DNA of 64,000 nt from an uncultured Bacteroidales bacterium (GTDB lineage Bacteria > Bacteroidota > Bacteroidia > Bacteroidales > F082): positions 186,001 to 250,000 of the forward strand of contig ONKA01000003.1 in assembly GCA_900318265.1 (NCBI GenBank), given 5' to 3'. Numbering within the stretch: the first letter of the stretch is position 1; each line of letters starts with the position of its first letter. Both the position numbers and the translations under genes were made by a program. The notes beneath the pieces are model-generated. The model made no database searches, had not been told where the DNA came from, and saw only the letters and a program-made list of their open reading frames with translations. Positions 33,258 to 41,055 of this stretch are shown here, piece by piece.

Positions 33258-33521
33258 GTGCCAACGCTTATACCAAAAGATGCTCCGAAAATACCCAAAG
33301 ATTTAATCAATCAATCGCTTCATAACGCCATAACTGCTAGAAACAAGATTGTTCATTCTGGCTTATATCAAATTGATTATGATCAAACAAAGAGTATGGT
33401 TTATGATTTGGGCAGAATACTTGCGTATTTAGACTTTTACGTTGGTTGTGATTGGGCTCATCACTTTTTTGAAAGGCCTTTAACCATTGGTTCTTCGAGT
33501 GAGGGTTTCCTTGACCACTAA
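33258..33521 (+). pseudogene. HEPN-like C-terminal fragment
   Basis: A GTG-initiated 87-residue frame. ARNKIVHSGLYQIDYDQ (~27-43) contains R-x4-H, the HEPN RNase signature, followed by a helical region with GRILAYLDFYVGCDWAHHFF. HEPN domains act as RNases in toxin and defence proteins. The frame is open only from 33228 and has no upstream domain, so it is probably the surviving end of a larger gene. Confidence 0.45.
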
Positions 33522-33606
33522 AAACACCCATATTTGCCGTACGGCAGACCTGGGTTTGCCGCGCGGCAGATATGGGTCTCACGACGGTCAAAGGTGGGTG
33601 TTTTTT
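33521..33606 (+). terminator. Compound stem-loop with T-run
   Basis: AAAACACCCATAT pairs in its outer arm with TGGGTGTTTTTT at 33596-33606. Inside it, TTTGCCGTACGGCAGA and TTTGCCGCGCGGCAGA form two hairpin units. It probably ends transcription from the island. Confidence 0.5.
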
Positions 33607-33678
33607 GGGGCGCGTTTTGCGACTGAAAAAACTTGGAGAAATTGAGAAAAAACACTGGCTTATTTCAAAAAAATGTTG

Positions 33679-33686
33679 TATCTTTA
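33679..33686 (+). promoter_or_regulatory. -7 element TATCTTTA
   Basis: Placed 44 bp upstream of the ATG at 33731. It supports that start over the longer open frame beginning at 33572. Confidence 0.45.
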
Positions 33687-33730
33687 CGGGCTTTTTTCGT
33701 GTTTTAAAACTACCTAATACCCCAACCACC

Positions 33731-34858
33731 ATGTATTCCAAGGATTCATACACATTGCAAGAACGCGTCGAAGCCCTTATGCTCAACCTCGCCTACAGCT
33801 GCTCGCTGTTCACTACTCCCAAAGGCCGCAAGGCCTATGCCCATAGCCTCCTGGTGGAAATCCAAAACGTGATCCTCTATGTCAACGACGCCATCGACGT
33901 CATCCAATCCAACACGGAGCTGTTTCCCGTTGCCCCCGTATTCTATATGAATTTCAGCGCCCTCAAAAAGGAAGTCAAAGACGCCCTGAAAGAACAACGC
34001 AACAACCCCTGCCTCACCGAACAACACTTCAAGGCACTCAAGGAACTGAGCACCCGCCTCGAAGAGGCCCGCTCCAGACTCAACGGACCCGACCTGTGCC
34101 AGATGGTGAGCTGCTACGAAAAGGTCTGGAACCGTTTCTATATGAAATGGCCTGACATGCTGCACGAGGTGAAGGTGCAGACCCTCGCCGGCATGCCCCC
34201 CAAGCCCGACTCCCGCCGCCGCATCCTCAACCACGCCACCGAGGAGACCTTCACCCAGCTCAAGAACAATCCTGTCACCCACGCCCTCTATGACGACGAC
34301 ATCCTCCTCGACGACATCAGCACCAACGGCCACCTCATCCCGGAAGTCATCGCCCCCTCGCTCTACAAACACCGCATCGAACTCCGCGAGAACGCCTGCG
34401 TCTACGACTTCTTCCGTCTCTTCATGACCTACCAACGCTTCCGCGACGAGCTCGACAAACTGTCGGCCTACACGGCGGATGACGCGCAGCGACAGCTTGA
34501 GAAATGGTGGCTCGGCCTCGCCGACAAGGTGCACGAAGAAGTGCGCCCCGAATACCACGACCGCTTCCACACCCTCGCACTCGGCCTCTGCCACCAGCCC
34601 GACCTGGCCCAGGCCTTCATGAAAGGCACCCTCAACGAGCCTTTTAACCTCAAGCTCGCCTATAACCTCTTTGGCGTTATGAACAACAACGTCTTTACCA
34701 CCTCCGTTGTCTCCACGCTTCGCAAGCGCTTTTCGGAGAAGCGCGTCGACGAGTATTTCAAGGCCTATCTCTACACGGCTTATGGAAGCTACACGTCGGA
34801 GCTGAATGAAACGCTGCTCGCGGTGGCACAGCACATTATCGACGAATGGAAGCAATAG
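33731..34858 (+). CDS. Hypothetical protein, 375 residues
   Basis: No family recognised. From the ATG at 33731 (MYSKDSYTLQERVEALMLNL) it is a soluble, mostly helical protein without membrane segments or a signal peptide. Charged and aromatic residues are spread through it (FRLFMTYQRFRDELDKLSAY ~226-245). Base composition is GC-rich, unlike the island before it, and similar to the resident genes downstream. A strong terminator follows at 34922-34957. It reads as a real gene, because the frame has no stop in 1.1 kb and a promoter element precedes it. Confidence 0.65.
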   Translation: MYSKDSYTLQERVEALMLNLAYSCSLFTTPKGRKAYAHSLLVEIQNVILYVNDAIDVIQSNTELFPVAPVFYMNFSALKKEVKDALKEQRNNPCLTEQHFKALKELSTRLEEARSRLNGPDLCQMVSCYEKVWNRFYMKWPDMLHEVKVQTLAGMPPKPDSRRRILNHATEETFTQLKNNPVTHALYDDDILLDDISTNGHLIPEVIAPSLYKHRIELRENACVYDFFRLFMTYQRFRDELDKLSAYTADDAQRQLEKWWLGLADKVHEEVRPEYHDRFHTLALGLCHQPDLAQAFMKGTLNEPFNLKLAYNLFGVMNNNVFTTSVVSTLRKRFSEKRVDEYFKAYLYTAYGSYTSELNETLLAVAQHIIDEWKQ

Positions 34859-34868
34859 CTGTTTTGGG

Positions 34869-34894
34869 ATGAGGTTCCCGCCGAGGCGGAAACC
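34869..34894 (+). repeat. GAGGTTCCCGCC hairpin
   Basis: GAGGTTCCCGCC and GGCGGAAACCTC form an imperfect stem between gene end and terminator. The same words build the larger hairpin at 36052-36197. Confidence 0.5.
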
Positions 34895-34921
34895 TCACAG
34901 CCCCATGATAACCCGTGAGAA

Positions 34922-34964
34922 AGAATGATGGAACATGATGCTGTTCCATCATTCTTTTTTATTT
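34922..34964 (+). terminator. Strong rho-independent terminator
   Basis: AAGAATGATGGAACA pairs perfectly (15 bp) with TGTTCCATCATTCTT across a 6-base loop, followed by a T-rich run. Confidence 0.85.
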
Positions 34965-35025
34965 TATTGTGAAACAAGGTTTTATGTGACTGCTAAAAAT
35001 GATGTTCCTGTGATGCTTCCTAGGT

Positions 35026-35056
35026 CTTGACACGTATGACCCATTGTCTATCTTTG
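35026..35056 (+). promoter_or_regulatory. Promoter of the HU/amidase group
   Basis: CTTG at 35026-35029, 19 bp, then TATCTTTG at 35049-35056, 57 bp upstream of the ATG at 35113. It lies inside the longer frame that begins at 35044, so that longer start is rejected. Confidence 0.6.
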
Positions 35057-35112
35057 CCTCACCGATCTCGAGAAACGGCGTACTGGGAACAAATGATGAA
35101 TACCTTATTAAG

Positions 35113-35406
35113 ATGAAGAAAATGATTTGCGGCATCATCAAGGATGCCACCCAAGTGCAGCAGTTCGAAAAGAAAAACGGCGAGACCAACGTGAAATGCG
35201 TCCTTCACCTCGTGGCGCCCAGCGACGAGCCCTATCCTGAGGAATTGGCGGTGACGGTGTGCGGCGGCCTCACCCTCTACGCCGCTGCTGTGGGCAGCCC
35301 CGTGGCGGTGGAGTACGTCGTCCGCGTGTTTCCCTTCACGAAGAACGGCAAGACGATGTATGGCAATGATGTCTACGCCACCGACATCAAGCCCTGGGAG
35401 CCATGA
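35113..35406 (+). CDS. Small protein, possible OB-fold (DUF3127-like)
   Basis: 97 residues from the ATG at 35113. The strand-rich text MICGIIKDATQVQQFEKKNG, EELAVTVCGGLTLY and FPFTKNGKTMYGNDVYAT recalls OB-fold single-strand-binding proteins of Bacteroidota (DUF3127 type). The similarity is only in layout. The stop overlaps the next start as ATGA. Likely part of the same transcript as the DUF5675 gene. Confidence 0.5.
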   Translation: MKKMICGIIKDATQVQQFEKKNGETNVKCVLHLVAPSDEPYPEELAVTVCGGLTLYAAAVGSPVAVEYVVRVFPFTKNGKTMYGNDVYATDIKPWEP

Positions 35407-35963
35407 GGCCTAGGTCGCACACGCCCACGCTCGTGCTCATCCGCGTGCAGTTCTATGAGGACTGTACCGTGGGGCGGCTGAGTGACACACCGGGCCGACT
35501 GCTCTGCATGACCCTCGAGTCGCGTTGGCATGACAAGGGACGTCGGCACGATGCGTCACTGCCCTCGTGTGTCAAGGCAGGCGACTATTACATGAAGTAT
35601 CATTTCGATGCATCGTTACGTTATCCCTGCTGGTGCATGAGTGGCAGGCTGAGGCACAAGGCACGCCTCTGTTTCCTCGCCAAAGACGGCTCGGTGGCAA
35701 TGCACACCACGGGCGACATCCTGCTGGGCTACCTCAGTCCCGAGGGCGACGGGGATCAGCCCTTCGACGGCCGCCTCTATCGTCCCGTGGAGGCCTACGA
35801 ACGTCTGCGCGACTACTACTACGAACTGCGCGCCAACCATGGCGATTTCCTCCTGCGGGTGGAGCCCACCCTTGAGCCGGTGACGATTCTGCCCGCGGTG
35901 GAAGCGCCGGCGGTCAGGCCTGAGCAGTTCCATTTTGAGGATTACATTTTGCAAACGTTGTAA
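35403..35963 (+). CDS. DUF5675 family protein
   Basis: 186 residues. The pattern TVGRLSDTPGRLLCMTLESR (~25-44), VKAGDYYMK, LRYPCWCMSGR and SVAMHTTGDILLGYL matches the DUF5675 domain of Bacteroidota proteins, which look like L,D-transpeptidase or phage-tail-associated beta domains. The function is unknown. The family is often found beside an HU-like protein and an amidase, as here. Confidence 0.65.
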   Translation: MRPRSHTPTLVLIRVQFYEDCTVGRLSDTPGRLLCMTLESRWHDKGRRHDASLPSCVKAGDYYMKYHFDASLRYPCWCMSGRLRHKARLCFLAKDGSVAMHTTGDILLGYLSPEGDGDQPFDGRLYRPVEAYERLRDYYYELRANHGDFLLRVEPTLEPVTILPAVEAPAVRPEQFHFEDYILQTL

Positions 35964-36046
35964 AGTGTAGAGTTTAGAGTTGAGAGTTTAGAGTAGTTGA
36001 AAGCTTAGAGTTGAGAGTAGTTGTTAGTGTAGAGTGTAAAGTAGGG
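35963..36046 (+). repeat. Heptamer-type tandem repeats (TAGAGTT)
   Basis: Degenerate repeats of GTAGAGTTTAGAGTTGAGAG units run from the previous stop codon. The same words occur at 13062-13110 and inside the aminotransferase gene at 40845-40879. Confidence 0.7.
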
Positions 36047-36051
36047 TGGTT

Positions 36052-36197
36052 GAGGTTCCCGCCTGGCGGCGGGAATGGAGATGAGTGTTTGTTGTCATAA
36101 CAGCGGCGGCAGTAGGATTTCACGTTGCGTAAGCATCATAAACCGCCGCTGTATAAAGAAACACAGCACATCTCCATTCCCGCGAAGCGGGAACCTC
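36052..36197 (+). repeat. About 146-bp nested inverted repeat
   Basis: The outer arm GAGGTTCCCGCCTGG...GGAATGGAGATG pairs with CATCTCCATTCCCGCG...GGGAACCTC. Inside it, GTGTTTGTTGT.ATAACAGCGG pairs with CCGCCGCTGT.TA.A.AAACAC. The whole forms one long stem about 55 bp upstream of the HU-like gene. Confidence 0.75.
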
Positions 36198-36251
36198 CCG
36201 CGAAACTGGTAACATCTATCCTGGGCTATTAACTATCAAAACATTAAAATT

Positions 36252-36839
36252 ATGTCTAAAATTTTGGTTAAGGCTCAACAGCAGCCTGTCTACAATCTGA
36301 ATGGTTCTGGTACTACCGGATTGGCCTACGTGTTGCGCCCGGTGCGCTACACCACCATGGGGTCTGCCGACATCATCAACTACTGTGTGGCCAACTCCAT
36401 CGTGCCGAAGACCTACTTGAGCGCAGCGATGATTGCTTTTTCGCAGTGCATCCACAACTTCCTGCTCAACGGCCACTCGGTGGAGTTCCCCAACCTGGGC
36501 ATTTTCTCCCTCACCTCGAGCGGCATCTCGGAGGCCGACATCAACAAGGTGGGCATGGAGCAGCTCCACAAGCTGAACGTGCGCTTTCTGCCTTGCACCG
36601 AGCTCAAGGCCGAGGTGGAGGCCGTCACCCTCGAGTTCGACGGCATCTACGACATCGCCGGCGAGGTCGTCGTGGGCGACCGCGGCGACGGCAACGTGAA
36701 GTCTTACAAGTACTACAAGAAGGTGCGCCGTGGGCAGGTGGGTGCCTCGGCGGGCACTTCGGCGGGCGCCGGTGCTTTGACCGGCTCGGCAAACGTCGCT
36801 TCTCTGGTCGAAACCCGTGACGAGGAGGACGAGGCATGA
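36252..36839 (+). CDS. HU-like (HIG) DNA-binding domain protein
   Basis: 195 residues. Residues 1-130 form the HU-like domain of Bacteroidota type: NYCVANSIVPKTYLSAAMIA (~47-66) and LLNGHSVEFPNLGIFSL (~76-92) are the helical body and the strand leading to the DNA-binding arm. The remaining ~65 residues are Gly/Ala/Ser-rich and acidic at the end (ETRDEEDEA), probably flexible. It overlaps the amidase start as ATGA. The pair is a common unit in Bacteroidales genomes, often counted as a prophage-like remnant. Confidence 0.8.
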   Translation: MSKILVKAQQQPVYNLNGSGTTGLAYVLRPVRYTTMGSADIINYCVANSIVPKTYLSAAMIAFSQCIHNFLLNGHSVEFPNLGIFSLTSSGISEADINKVGMEQLHKLNVRFLPCTELKAEVEAVTLEFDGIYDIAGEVVVGDRGDGNVKSYKYYKKVRRGQVGASAGTSAGAGALTGSANVASLVETRDEEDEA

Positions 36840-37345
36840 GCCCTCGTCTGAGCAAGGCCGTCCAGTATGTCCTCATCGGGGGCATGCTGGCGGCCGCGCT
36901 GGCCCTGATGGCGCTCAAGGTGGTGCTGCCTCCCGACGAGCGTAGCATCGACGCCATCATCGTCCACTGCACCGCCACACCGCTCGGCAGGGCGGTGACG
37001 GTCGACGACATCGACCGCTGGCACAAGGCGCGTGGATGGAAGGGCATCGGCTACCACTATGTGGTCGACTTGGAAGGGAAGGTGCATGCGGGTCGTCCCC
37101 TCGACCAGACGGGCGCACACTGCCTGGGTCACAACGCCCACAGCATCGGGGTGTGCTACGTCGGCGGCCTCGACGCGCAGGGACGTCCTGCCGACACGCG
37201 CACGCCCGAGCAGAAGGAGGCCATCCGCAAGCTCATCGGCATGCTGCAAAAAAAGTATCCCAATGCAAAAGTCTATGGTCACCGTCACTTCAACAACACG
37301 GCCTGTCCCTGCTTCGATGCCGACAGTGAGTATGGGACGCCGTAA
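36836..37345 (+). CDS. N-acetylmuramoyl-L-alanine amidase (amidase_2)
   Basis: 169 residues with an N-terminal membrane segment (YVLIGGMLAAALALMALKVV, ~10-29) and a T7-lysozyme/PGRP fold. Zinc and catalytic residues are visible: His in IIVHCTATP (~42-50), Tyr in GYHYVVD, and His and Cys in YGHRHFNNTACPCFD (~147-161). It cleaves the lactyl-amide bond of peptidoglycan, here anchored to the inner membrane and facing the periplasm. It overlaps both neighbours. Confidence 0.88.
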   Translation: MSPRLSKAVQYVLIGGMLAAALALMALKVVLPPDERSIDAIIVHCTATPLGRAVTVDDIDRWHKARGWKGIGYHYVVDLEGKVHAGRPLDQTGAHCLGHNAHSIGVCYVGGLDAQGRPADTRTPEQKEAIRKLIGMLQKKYPNAKVYGHRHFNNTACPCFDADSEYGTP

Positions 37346-37889
37346 GGGCATTGCCGCTAAAGGCATGTCATCCCTACGTGGGCATGTGGGGGGCTTGGGA
37401 TCTATGCCTTTAGTGGCAATGCTACTACTCCTAATGCTCCTCTTTCCCCTCACCGCCTGTCGCAGCCACCGTCAGCGTGTGGAGACCTTCACGGTGGCGC
37501 AGCGGCAGGAGCGTCAGCTGACCCTCAGCGACACCTTATGGCAGCAGCTCAGCATCTGTTTCGACGATCTCGTCGTGGAGTGGCTGGCCGACAGCCTCCC
37601 CGCCGAGGGTAGTCCTCCGCCCATAGTCCGCCTCAAGGCGGCGCGGGCCGAGGTCAGCCATGAGGAGCGGTCGTCAGCGACGCTGGCAGCCCGAGTGCAG
37701 CACTCCGACACGGTGTCGCAGCAACAGGAAGAGGCATCGGTTGCGGGGATGGTGGCCGTTGAGTCCCAGGCTTGTCGAGGGGCCGGGACGCCGCGTCAGC
37801 GACTTTGGCTCTGGCTCTTGCCGTGGTTGGTGCTGTTCTTATGTGCTGGGTTCTTTCTATTGAAGAAGCGTTTCGGCTGGCCCCCTTGA
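37332..37889 (+). CDS. Membrane-anchored, lipoprotein-like small protein
   Basis: No family recognised. Two hydrophobic stretches occur: PLVAMLLLLMLLFPLTAC, which ends in a lipobox-like LTAC (~26-43 from this start), and a C-terminal membrane segment LWLWLLPWLVLFLCAGFFLL. The middle is hydrophilic, Gln/Glu-rich and coiled-coil-like. Start choice is open: the ATG at 37332 includes a palindromic repeat (37348-37422) in its leader, while ATG 37404 directly precedes the hydrophobic stretch and makes a normal signal peptide. Its place after an amidase recalls phage lysis-accessory genes, but that is inference. Confidence 0.55.
   Translation: MGRRKGIAAKGMSSLRGHVGGLGSMPLVAMLLLLMLLFPLTACRSHRQRVETFTVAQRQERQLTLSDTLWQQLSICFDDLVVEWLADSLPAEGSPPPIVRLKAARAEVSHEERSSATLAARVQHSDTVSQQQEEASVAGMVAVESQACRGAGTPRQRLWLWLLPWLVLFLCAGFFLLKKRFGWPP
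37348..37422 (+). repeat. Palindromic repeat at the start of the membrane protein gene
   Basis: GGCATTGCCGCTAAAGGCAT and ATGCCTTTAGTGGCAATGC are inverted arms. The inner part GGCATGTCATCCCTACGTGG has an inverted copy near 39612-39663. Confidence 0.6.
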
Positions 37890-37908
37890 CGGGGCTGGCC
37901 GTTTTTTT
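37874..37908 (+). terminator. Rho-independent terminator overlapping the gene end
   Basis: CGGCTGGCCCC pairs with GGGGCTGGCCG (11 bp, two G-U pairs), followed by seven T. The left arm encodes the last residues of the preceding protein. Confidence 0.8.
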
Positions 37909-38063
37909 GTGGTCTTTAGGCTTTTGCCGTTCATCAGAGAGCGTAAGTGGTGTGTCGGAGACACACACTCCTATTTACCCCATACGCAGTGTGGGGGAGG
38001 GCCCATCCACGGCGTGTCGGAGACACGCTACATCATGTATCGGGCGTAGTCCATAGGCAGCAG
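37907..38063 (+). repeat. 157-bp direct repeat, left copy
   Basis: Starts TTGTGGTCTTTAGGCTTTTG and ends CATAGGCAGCAG. Nearly identical to 39417-39574. It contains GTGTCGGAGACAC palindromes and CCCCATACGCAGTGTGGGG. The two copies enclose the ATPase gene. Confidence 0.85.
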
Positions 38064-38089
38064 TGTCTCAAGGAAAAGGAACAAAAACA

Positions 38090-39265
38090 TCAATAGTTTA
38101 ACCCGAAAGCCCAAAGGGGTATGACGTTGAGATAAGCGTATTCTATCTCGTCCTTTACGATATAGGCATCGGAAAGGCCTTCGATTTGCCGCGAACCCTT
38201 GTTGCGGCCACCTACCTCAAAGGTGTATTTCCCGATCTGGAAGTCTGAAGCTTTTGACGATGTCACGGATTGGTTGACGCGCATCTGGTTGTAGAAGAAG
38301 GTCTCGCGTACGTTGCCCATGTCGGGGACGGTTTCAGAAAGCGCATACATCAATGTCGGATTGTCCAGATATACCTTCTCAACCTTTCCAAGCAAGCGCA
38401 ATCCGCTGATGCTGTCGCGGAGCTGACCAATCATTCCAGCTCGTTCAAGTAGTACCAAATAGTCTTGTATGTTGTTTTTACTGACACCGATTTCAGTGGC
38501 CAGTTTGGACATGTTGGGCTTATAAGGCGCCAAGCTAGTGATGATGGTGAGAAGCAGTTTTAGCTTGTTGGCTGTCGAAGGCCGCAAGTCGGCGTACTGT
38601 GGAATATCGACGTCCATAGTCAATGAAACAATACGTTGGAGCCTGTTATAGAACCCTATCTCCCTCGAGAAAGGATAGTAGCCCCTTCTGAGGTATTCAC
38701 GGAATAGGGGCATTGGATGCACGACATCTTCTATTTTGATGTCTTTTTCGAGAATCTCTTCCAGCGACCTGATGGGGCTGACGATGCCATGTTCAAACTC
38801 AAGGTATTCGCGAAACGATAGTCCCTGCATCTGTCGCAACAACACCCGTCGACTCAAGTCGGCCTCACCTTGAATAATGTCGAGCACCGACGAACCTGTG
38901 AATACGACATGGAGCGACGGGTGACTGTCGTATATGTTTTTCAGTTCTCGCGACCAATGGGGGTATTTGTGGACTTCATCGATGAACAGGTGCGTTCCCC
39001 CGTACAACTCAAATTCGTTGGCCAGGTCCAACAAGGTATGGTTGCTGAAGTAGAGGTTGTCGGCACTGACATATAGGTATTTCCCATCCCCTTGCTGCTC
39101 TTTGACGCGTTGCAGGAGTAATGTCGATTTGCCTACGCCCCTTGGTCCGATTAAGCCAATCATCCGGTCGTGCCAGGGGATGTTTTTGTACATATAGCGA
39201 TAAAAAGAGGTTGGAGTTTGCTTAATAAGCTCATCCATAGCCTGATACAAGATCTGCTCATCCAT
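38090..39265 (-). CDS. AAA_14 / DUF4143 family ATPase
   Basis: A 391-residue ATPase of the AAA_14-DUF4143 type, common in Bacteroidota and of unknown role. Walker A is IGPRGVGKSTLLLQ (~38-51) and Walker B is GGTHLFIDEVHKYPHW (~89-104), followed by HVVFTGSSVLDI (sensor). The C-terminal winged-helix and DUF4143 part reads SKLATEIGVSKNNIQDYL and ends KYTFEVGGRNKGSRQ with EIEYAYLNVIPLWAFGL. It is on the opposite strand to its neighbours and lies between 157-bp direct repeats, as an inserted cassette would. Confidence 0.85.
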   Translation of the reverse strand: MDEQILYQAMDELIKQTPTSFYRYMYKNIPWHDRMIGLIGPRGVGKSTLLLQRVKEQQGDGKYLYVSADNLYFSNHTLLDLANEFELYGGTHLFIDEVHKYPHWSRELKNIYDSHPSLHVVFTGSSVLDIIQGEADLSRRVLLRQMQGLSFREYLEFEHGIVSPIRSLEEILEKDIKIEDVVHPMPLFREYLRRGYYPFSREIGFYNRLQRIVSLTMDVDIPQYADLRPSTANKLKLLLTIITSLAPYKPNMSKLATEIGVSKNNIQDYLVLLERAGMIGQLRDSISGLRLLGKVEKVYLDNPTLMYALSETVPDMGNVRETFFYNQMRVNQSVTSSKASDFQIGKYTFEVGGRNKGSRQIEGLSDAYIVKDEIEYAYLNVIPLWAFGLNY

Positions 39266-39286
39266 AGTTATTCAGTTTTATTGCCA

Positions 39287-39294
39287 CAAAAGTA
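39287..39294 (-). promoter_or_regulatory. -7 element of the ATPase gene
   Basis: On the minus strand the sequence reads TACTTTTG, 21 bp upstream of the ATG. It fits the phylum's -7 consensus. Confidence 0.5.
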
Positions 39295-39416
39295 CATATT
39301 TTTCCCTTTGTGAGGCCAAAAATATAAAAATATTTCCCTTGAAGAGGGATTGATTTTAATAATTATTTCCCTCGAGGAGTGCTTAATGAAGCGCAAAAGC
39401 ACACTACACCGCCCCT

Positions 39417-39574
39417 TTTGTGGTCTTTAGGCTTTTGCCGTTCATCAGGGTGAGTAAGTGGTGTGTCGGAGACACACACTCCTATTTACCCCATACGCAG
39501 TGTGGGGGAGGGCCCATCCACGGCGTGTCGGAGACACGCTACATCACCTATCGGGCATAGTCCAAAGGCAGCAG
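39417..39574 (+). repeat. 157-bp direct repeat, right copy
   Basis: Near-identical to 37907-38063, including TGTGTCGGAGACACACACTC and GGCGTGTCGGAGACACGCTA. A block related to the inverted repeat of 37348-37422 follows at about 39612-39663. Confidence 0.85.
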
Positions 39575-39664
39575 AGTCCATTTTGCATCAAGGCAAAAGG
39601 GACAAAGGAACCCGCAGGCATAGATCCCATGCTTACGCGCATGCCCACGTAGGGATGACATGCC

Positions 39665-39719
39665 TGCTAATTATCAACTGTCAATTCTCCATTCTCAATT
39701 AAAAAATTCTCTATCTTTG
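39665..39719 (+). promoter_or_regulatory. AATTCTCAATT array and -7 element
   Basis: Repeats of TCAACTGTCAATTCTCCATT type run to 39700, and TATCTTTG lies at 39712-39719, 27 bp upstream of the aminotransferase ATG. Confidence 0.55.
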
Positions 39720-39746
39720 CCCCGTAAAAACCAAAGAAACACCACC

Positions 39747-41045
39747 ATGCCAAAAAACCGCATTTACCTCTGCCTCGCCCACATGAGCGACGCCGGCCTC
39801 GAACAGAAATACATCAACGAGGCCTTCGCATCCAATTGGGTGGCGCCATTGGGGCCGAATGTGAATGCGTTTGAGAAAGATCTTGAAGATTTTGTCAACA
39901 CCCCTAATTCTCAATTATCAATTCTCAATTGTCAATTAAATAAATGTGTTGTCGCCCTCTCGTCATGCACCGCCGCCCTGCATCTGGCCCTGTTGCTGCT
40001 AGGCGTGGGCAAAGACGACGAAGTGCTGAGCCAAACGTTCTCGTTTTGCGCTTCGTCCAACCCCATCACCTATTGCGGCGCCAAACCTGTCTTTATCGAC
40101 AGCGAGAGAGACACCTGGAATATGGATCCGGTTTTGCTGGAACGAGCCATCCAAGACCGCATTGCCACTACAGGTCGTAAGCCCAAAGCCATCATCGCCG
40201 TTGACCTCTATGGCATGCCTGCCGACTGGAAGGCGCTCGAAGCGCTAAGCGATAAATTTGGCATCCCCATCATCGAAGATGCCGCTAACGCTTTGGGGTC
40301 GTATTATGATGGCAGACCCTGTGGCACTTTTGGTGCCATCAGGACTTTGTCATTCAACGGCAATAAGATCATCACTACCAGCGGAGGCGGCGCCCTTGTC
40401 TGCGACGACGAAGTCACCCAAAAACACGCCGTCTTCATGGCCACACAGGCCCGTGAGAACGCACCATATTATCAGCACGAAGCCATCGGCTTCAACTACC
40501 GTATGTCGAACATTTGCGCTGGCATCGGCCGTGGTCAGATGACGGTGCTCAACGAGCATATCCAACACCACCAGCACGTCCATACCTTGTACAAGGAACT
40601 GTTGGGTTCGGTGGACGGCATACAGGTGAACGATAACCCCTCGGAACGATACAACTCCAACTTCTGGCTGACCACCATCACCCTTGACCCATCCGTCAAG
40701 GTGAGGGGACAAGAGCAGCAGCGCACGGTCTTTTCCGACTGCGAGCCCAACGCCAACGTGGAGGCCCTGCGCGTCATCCTCGACCAGGCAGGCATCGAGG
40801 CTAGGCCGCTTTGGAAGCCCATGCACAAACAACCCGTCTATAGGGGAGTTGAGAGTTTAGAGTTTAGAGTTGAGAGTTTGCCTAACGGCATTGTCCGTCA
40901 GACATCCGATAAGAGTGTGGCTTATATCAACGGCGTGTCGGAAGCCCTCTTCAAGGTGGGCATGTGCCTGCCCAGCGGGCCTTACGTCTCCGACGACGAC
41001 GTGCGCTATATCGTGGACGCCATCAAGAATGCAATAGAAAACTAA
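39747..41045 (+). CDS. DegT/DnrJ/EryC1/StrS-family sugar aminotransferase
   Basis: 432 residues from the ATG at 39747. This is a PLP-dependent aminotransferase for nucleotide-linked keto sugars (PglE-like). Motifs are [20 protein letters not shown] (~70-89), [40 protein letters not shown] (~173-192) and [18 protein letters not shown] (~200-217) with the PLP Lys. Two repeat families are inserted in frame: [12 protein letters not shown] near the N terminus (39905-39941) and [12 protein letters not shown] (40845-40879) just before the C-terminal domain. Both add residues that relatives lack. The genes for surface sugars around it suggest O-antigen or glycan use. Confidence 0.87.
   Translation: MPKNRIYLCLAHMSDAGLEQKYINEAFASNWVAPLGPNVNAFEKDLEDFVNTPNSQLSILNCQLNKCVVALSSCTAALHLALLLLGVGKDDEVLSQTFSFCASSNPITYCGAKPVFIDSERDTWNMDPVLLERAIQDRIATTGRKPKAIIAVDLYGMPADWKALEALSDKFGIPIIEDAANALGSYYDGRPCGTFGAIRTLSFNGNKIITTSGGGALVCDDEVTQKHAVFMATQARENAPYYQHEAIGFNYRMSNICAGIGRGQMTVLNEHIQHHQHVHTLYKELLGSVDGIQVNDNPSERYNSNFWLTTITLDPSVKVRGQEQQRTVFSDCEPNANVEALRVILDQAGIEARPLWKPMHKQPVYRGVESLEFRVESLPNGIVRQTSDKSVAYINGVSEALFKVGMCLPSGPYVSDDDVRYIVDAIKNAIEN
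39905..39941 (+). repeat. AATTCTCAATTATC repeat in frame in the aminotransferase gene
   Basis: TAATTCTCAATTATCAATTC and further units, identical in type to the array upstream of the gene at 39665-39700. Encodes [12 protein letters not shown]. Confidence 0.65.
40845..40879 (+). repeat. GAGAGTTTAGAGTTT repeat in frame in the aminotransferase gene
   Basis: A GAGTTGAGAGTTTAGAGTTT array, the same heptamer family as 13062-13110 and 35963-36046. It encodes [12 protein letters not shown] without breaking the frame. Confidence 0.7.
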
Positions 41046-41055
41046 ACATACAGAT

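Noticed and set aside
33746-34855. 369-residue antisense frame over the hypothetical gene
   Set aside because: Composition-driven (Val/Gly/Glu-rich), no motifs, and the sense frame has a promoter and terminator.
35113-37889. Complete prophage
   Set aside because: Amidase, HU-like and DUF5675 genes are present, but no capsid, terminase, portal, tail or integrase genes were found.
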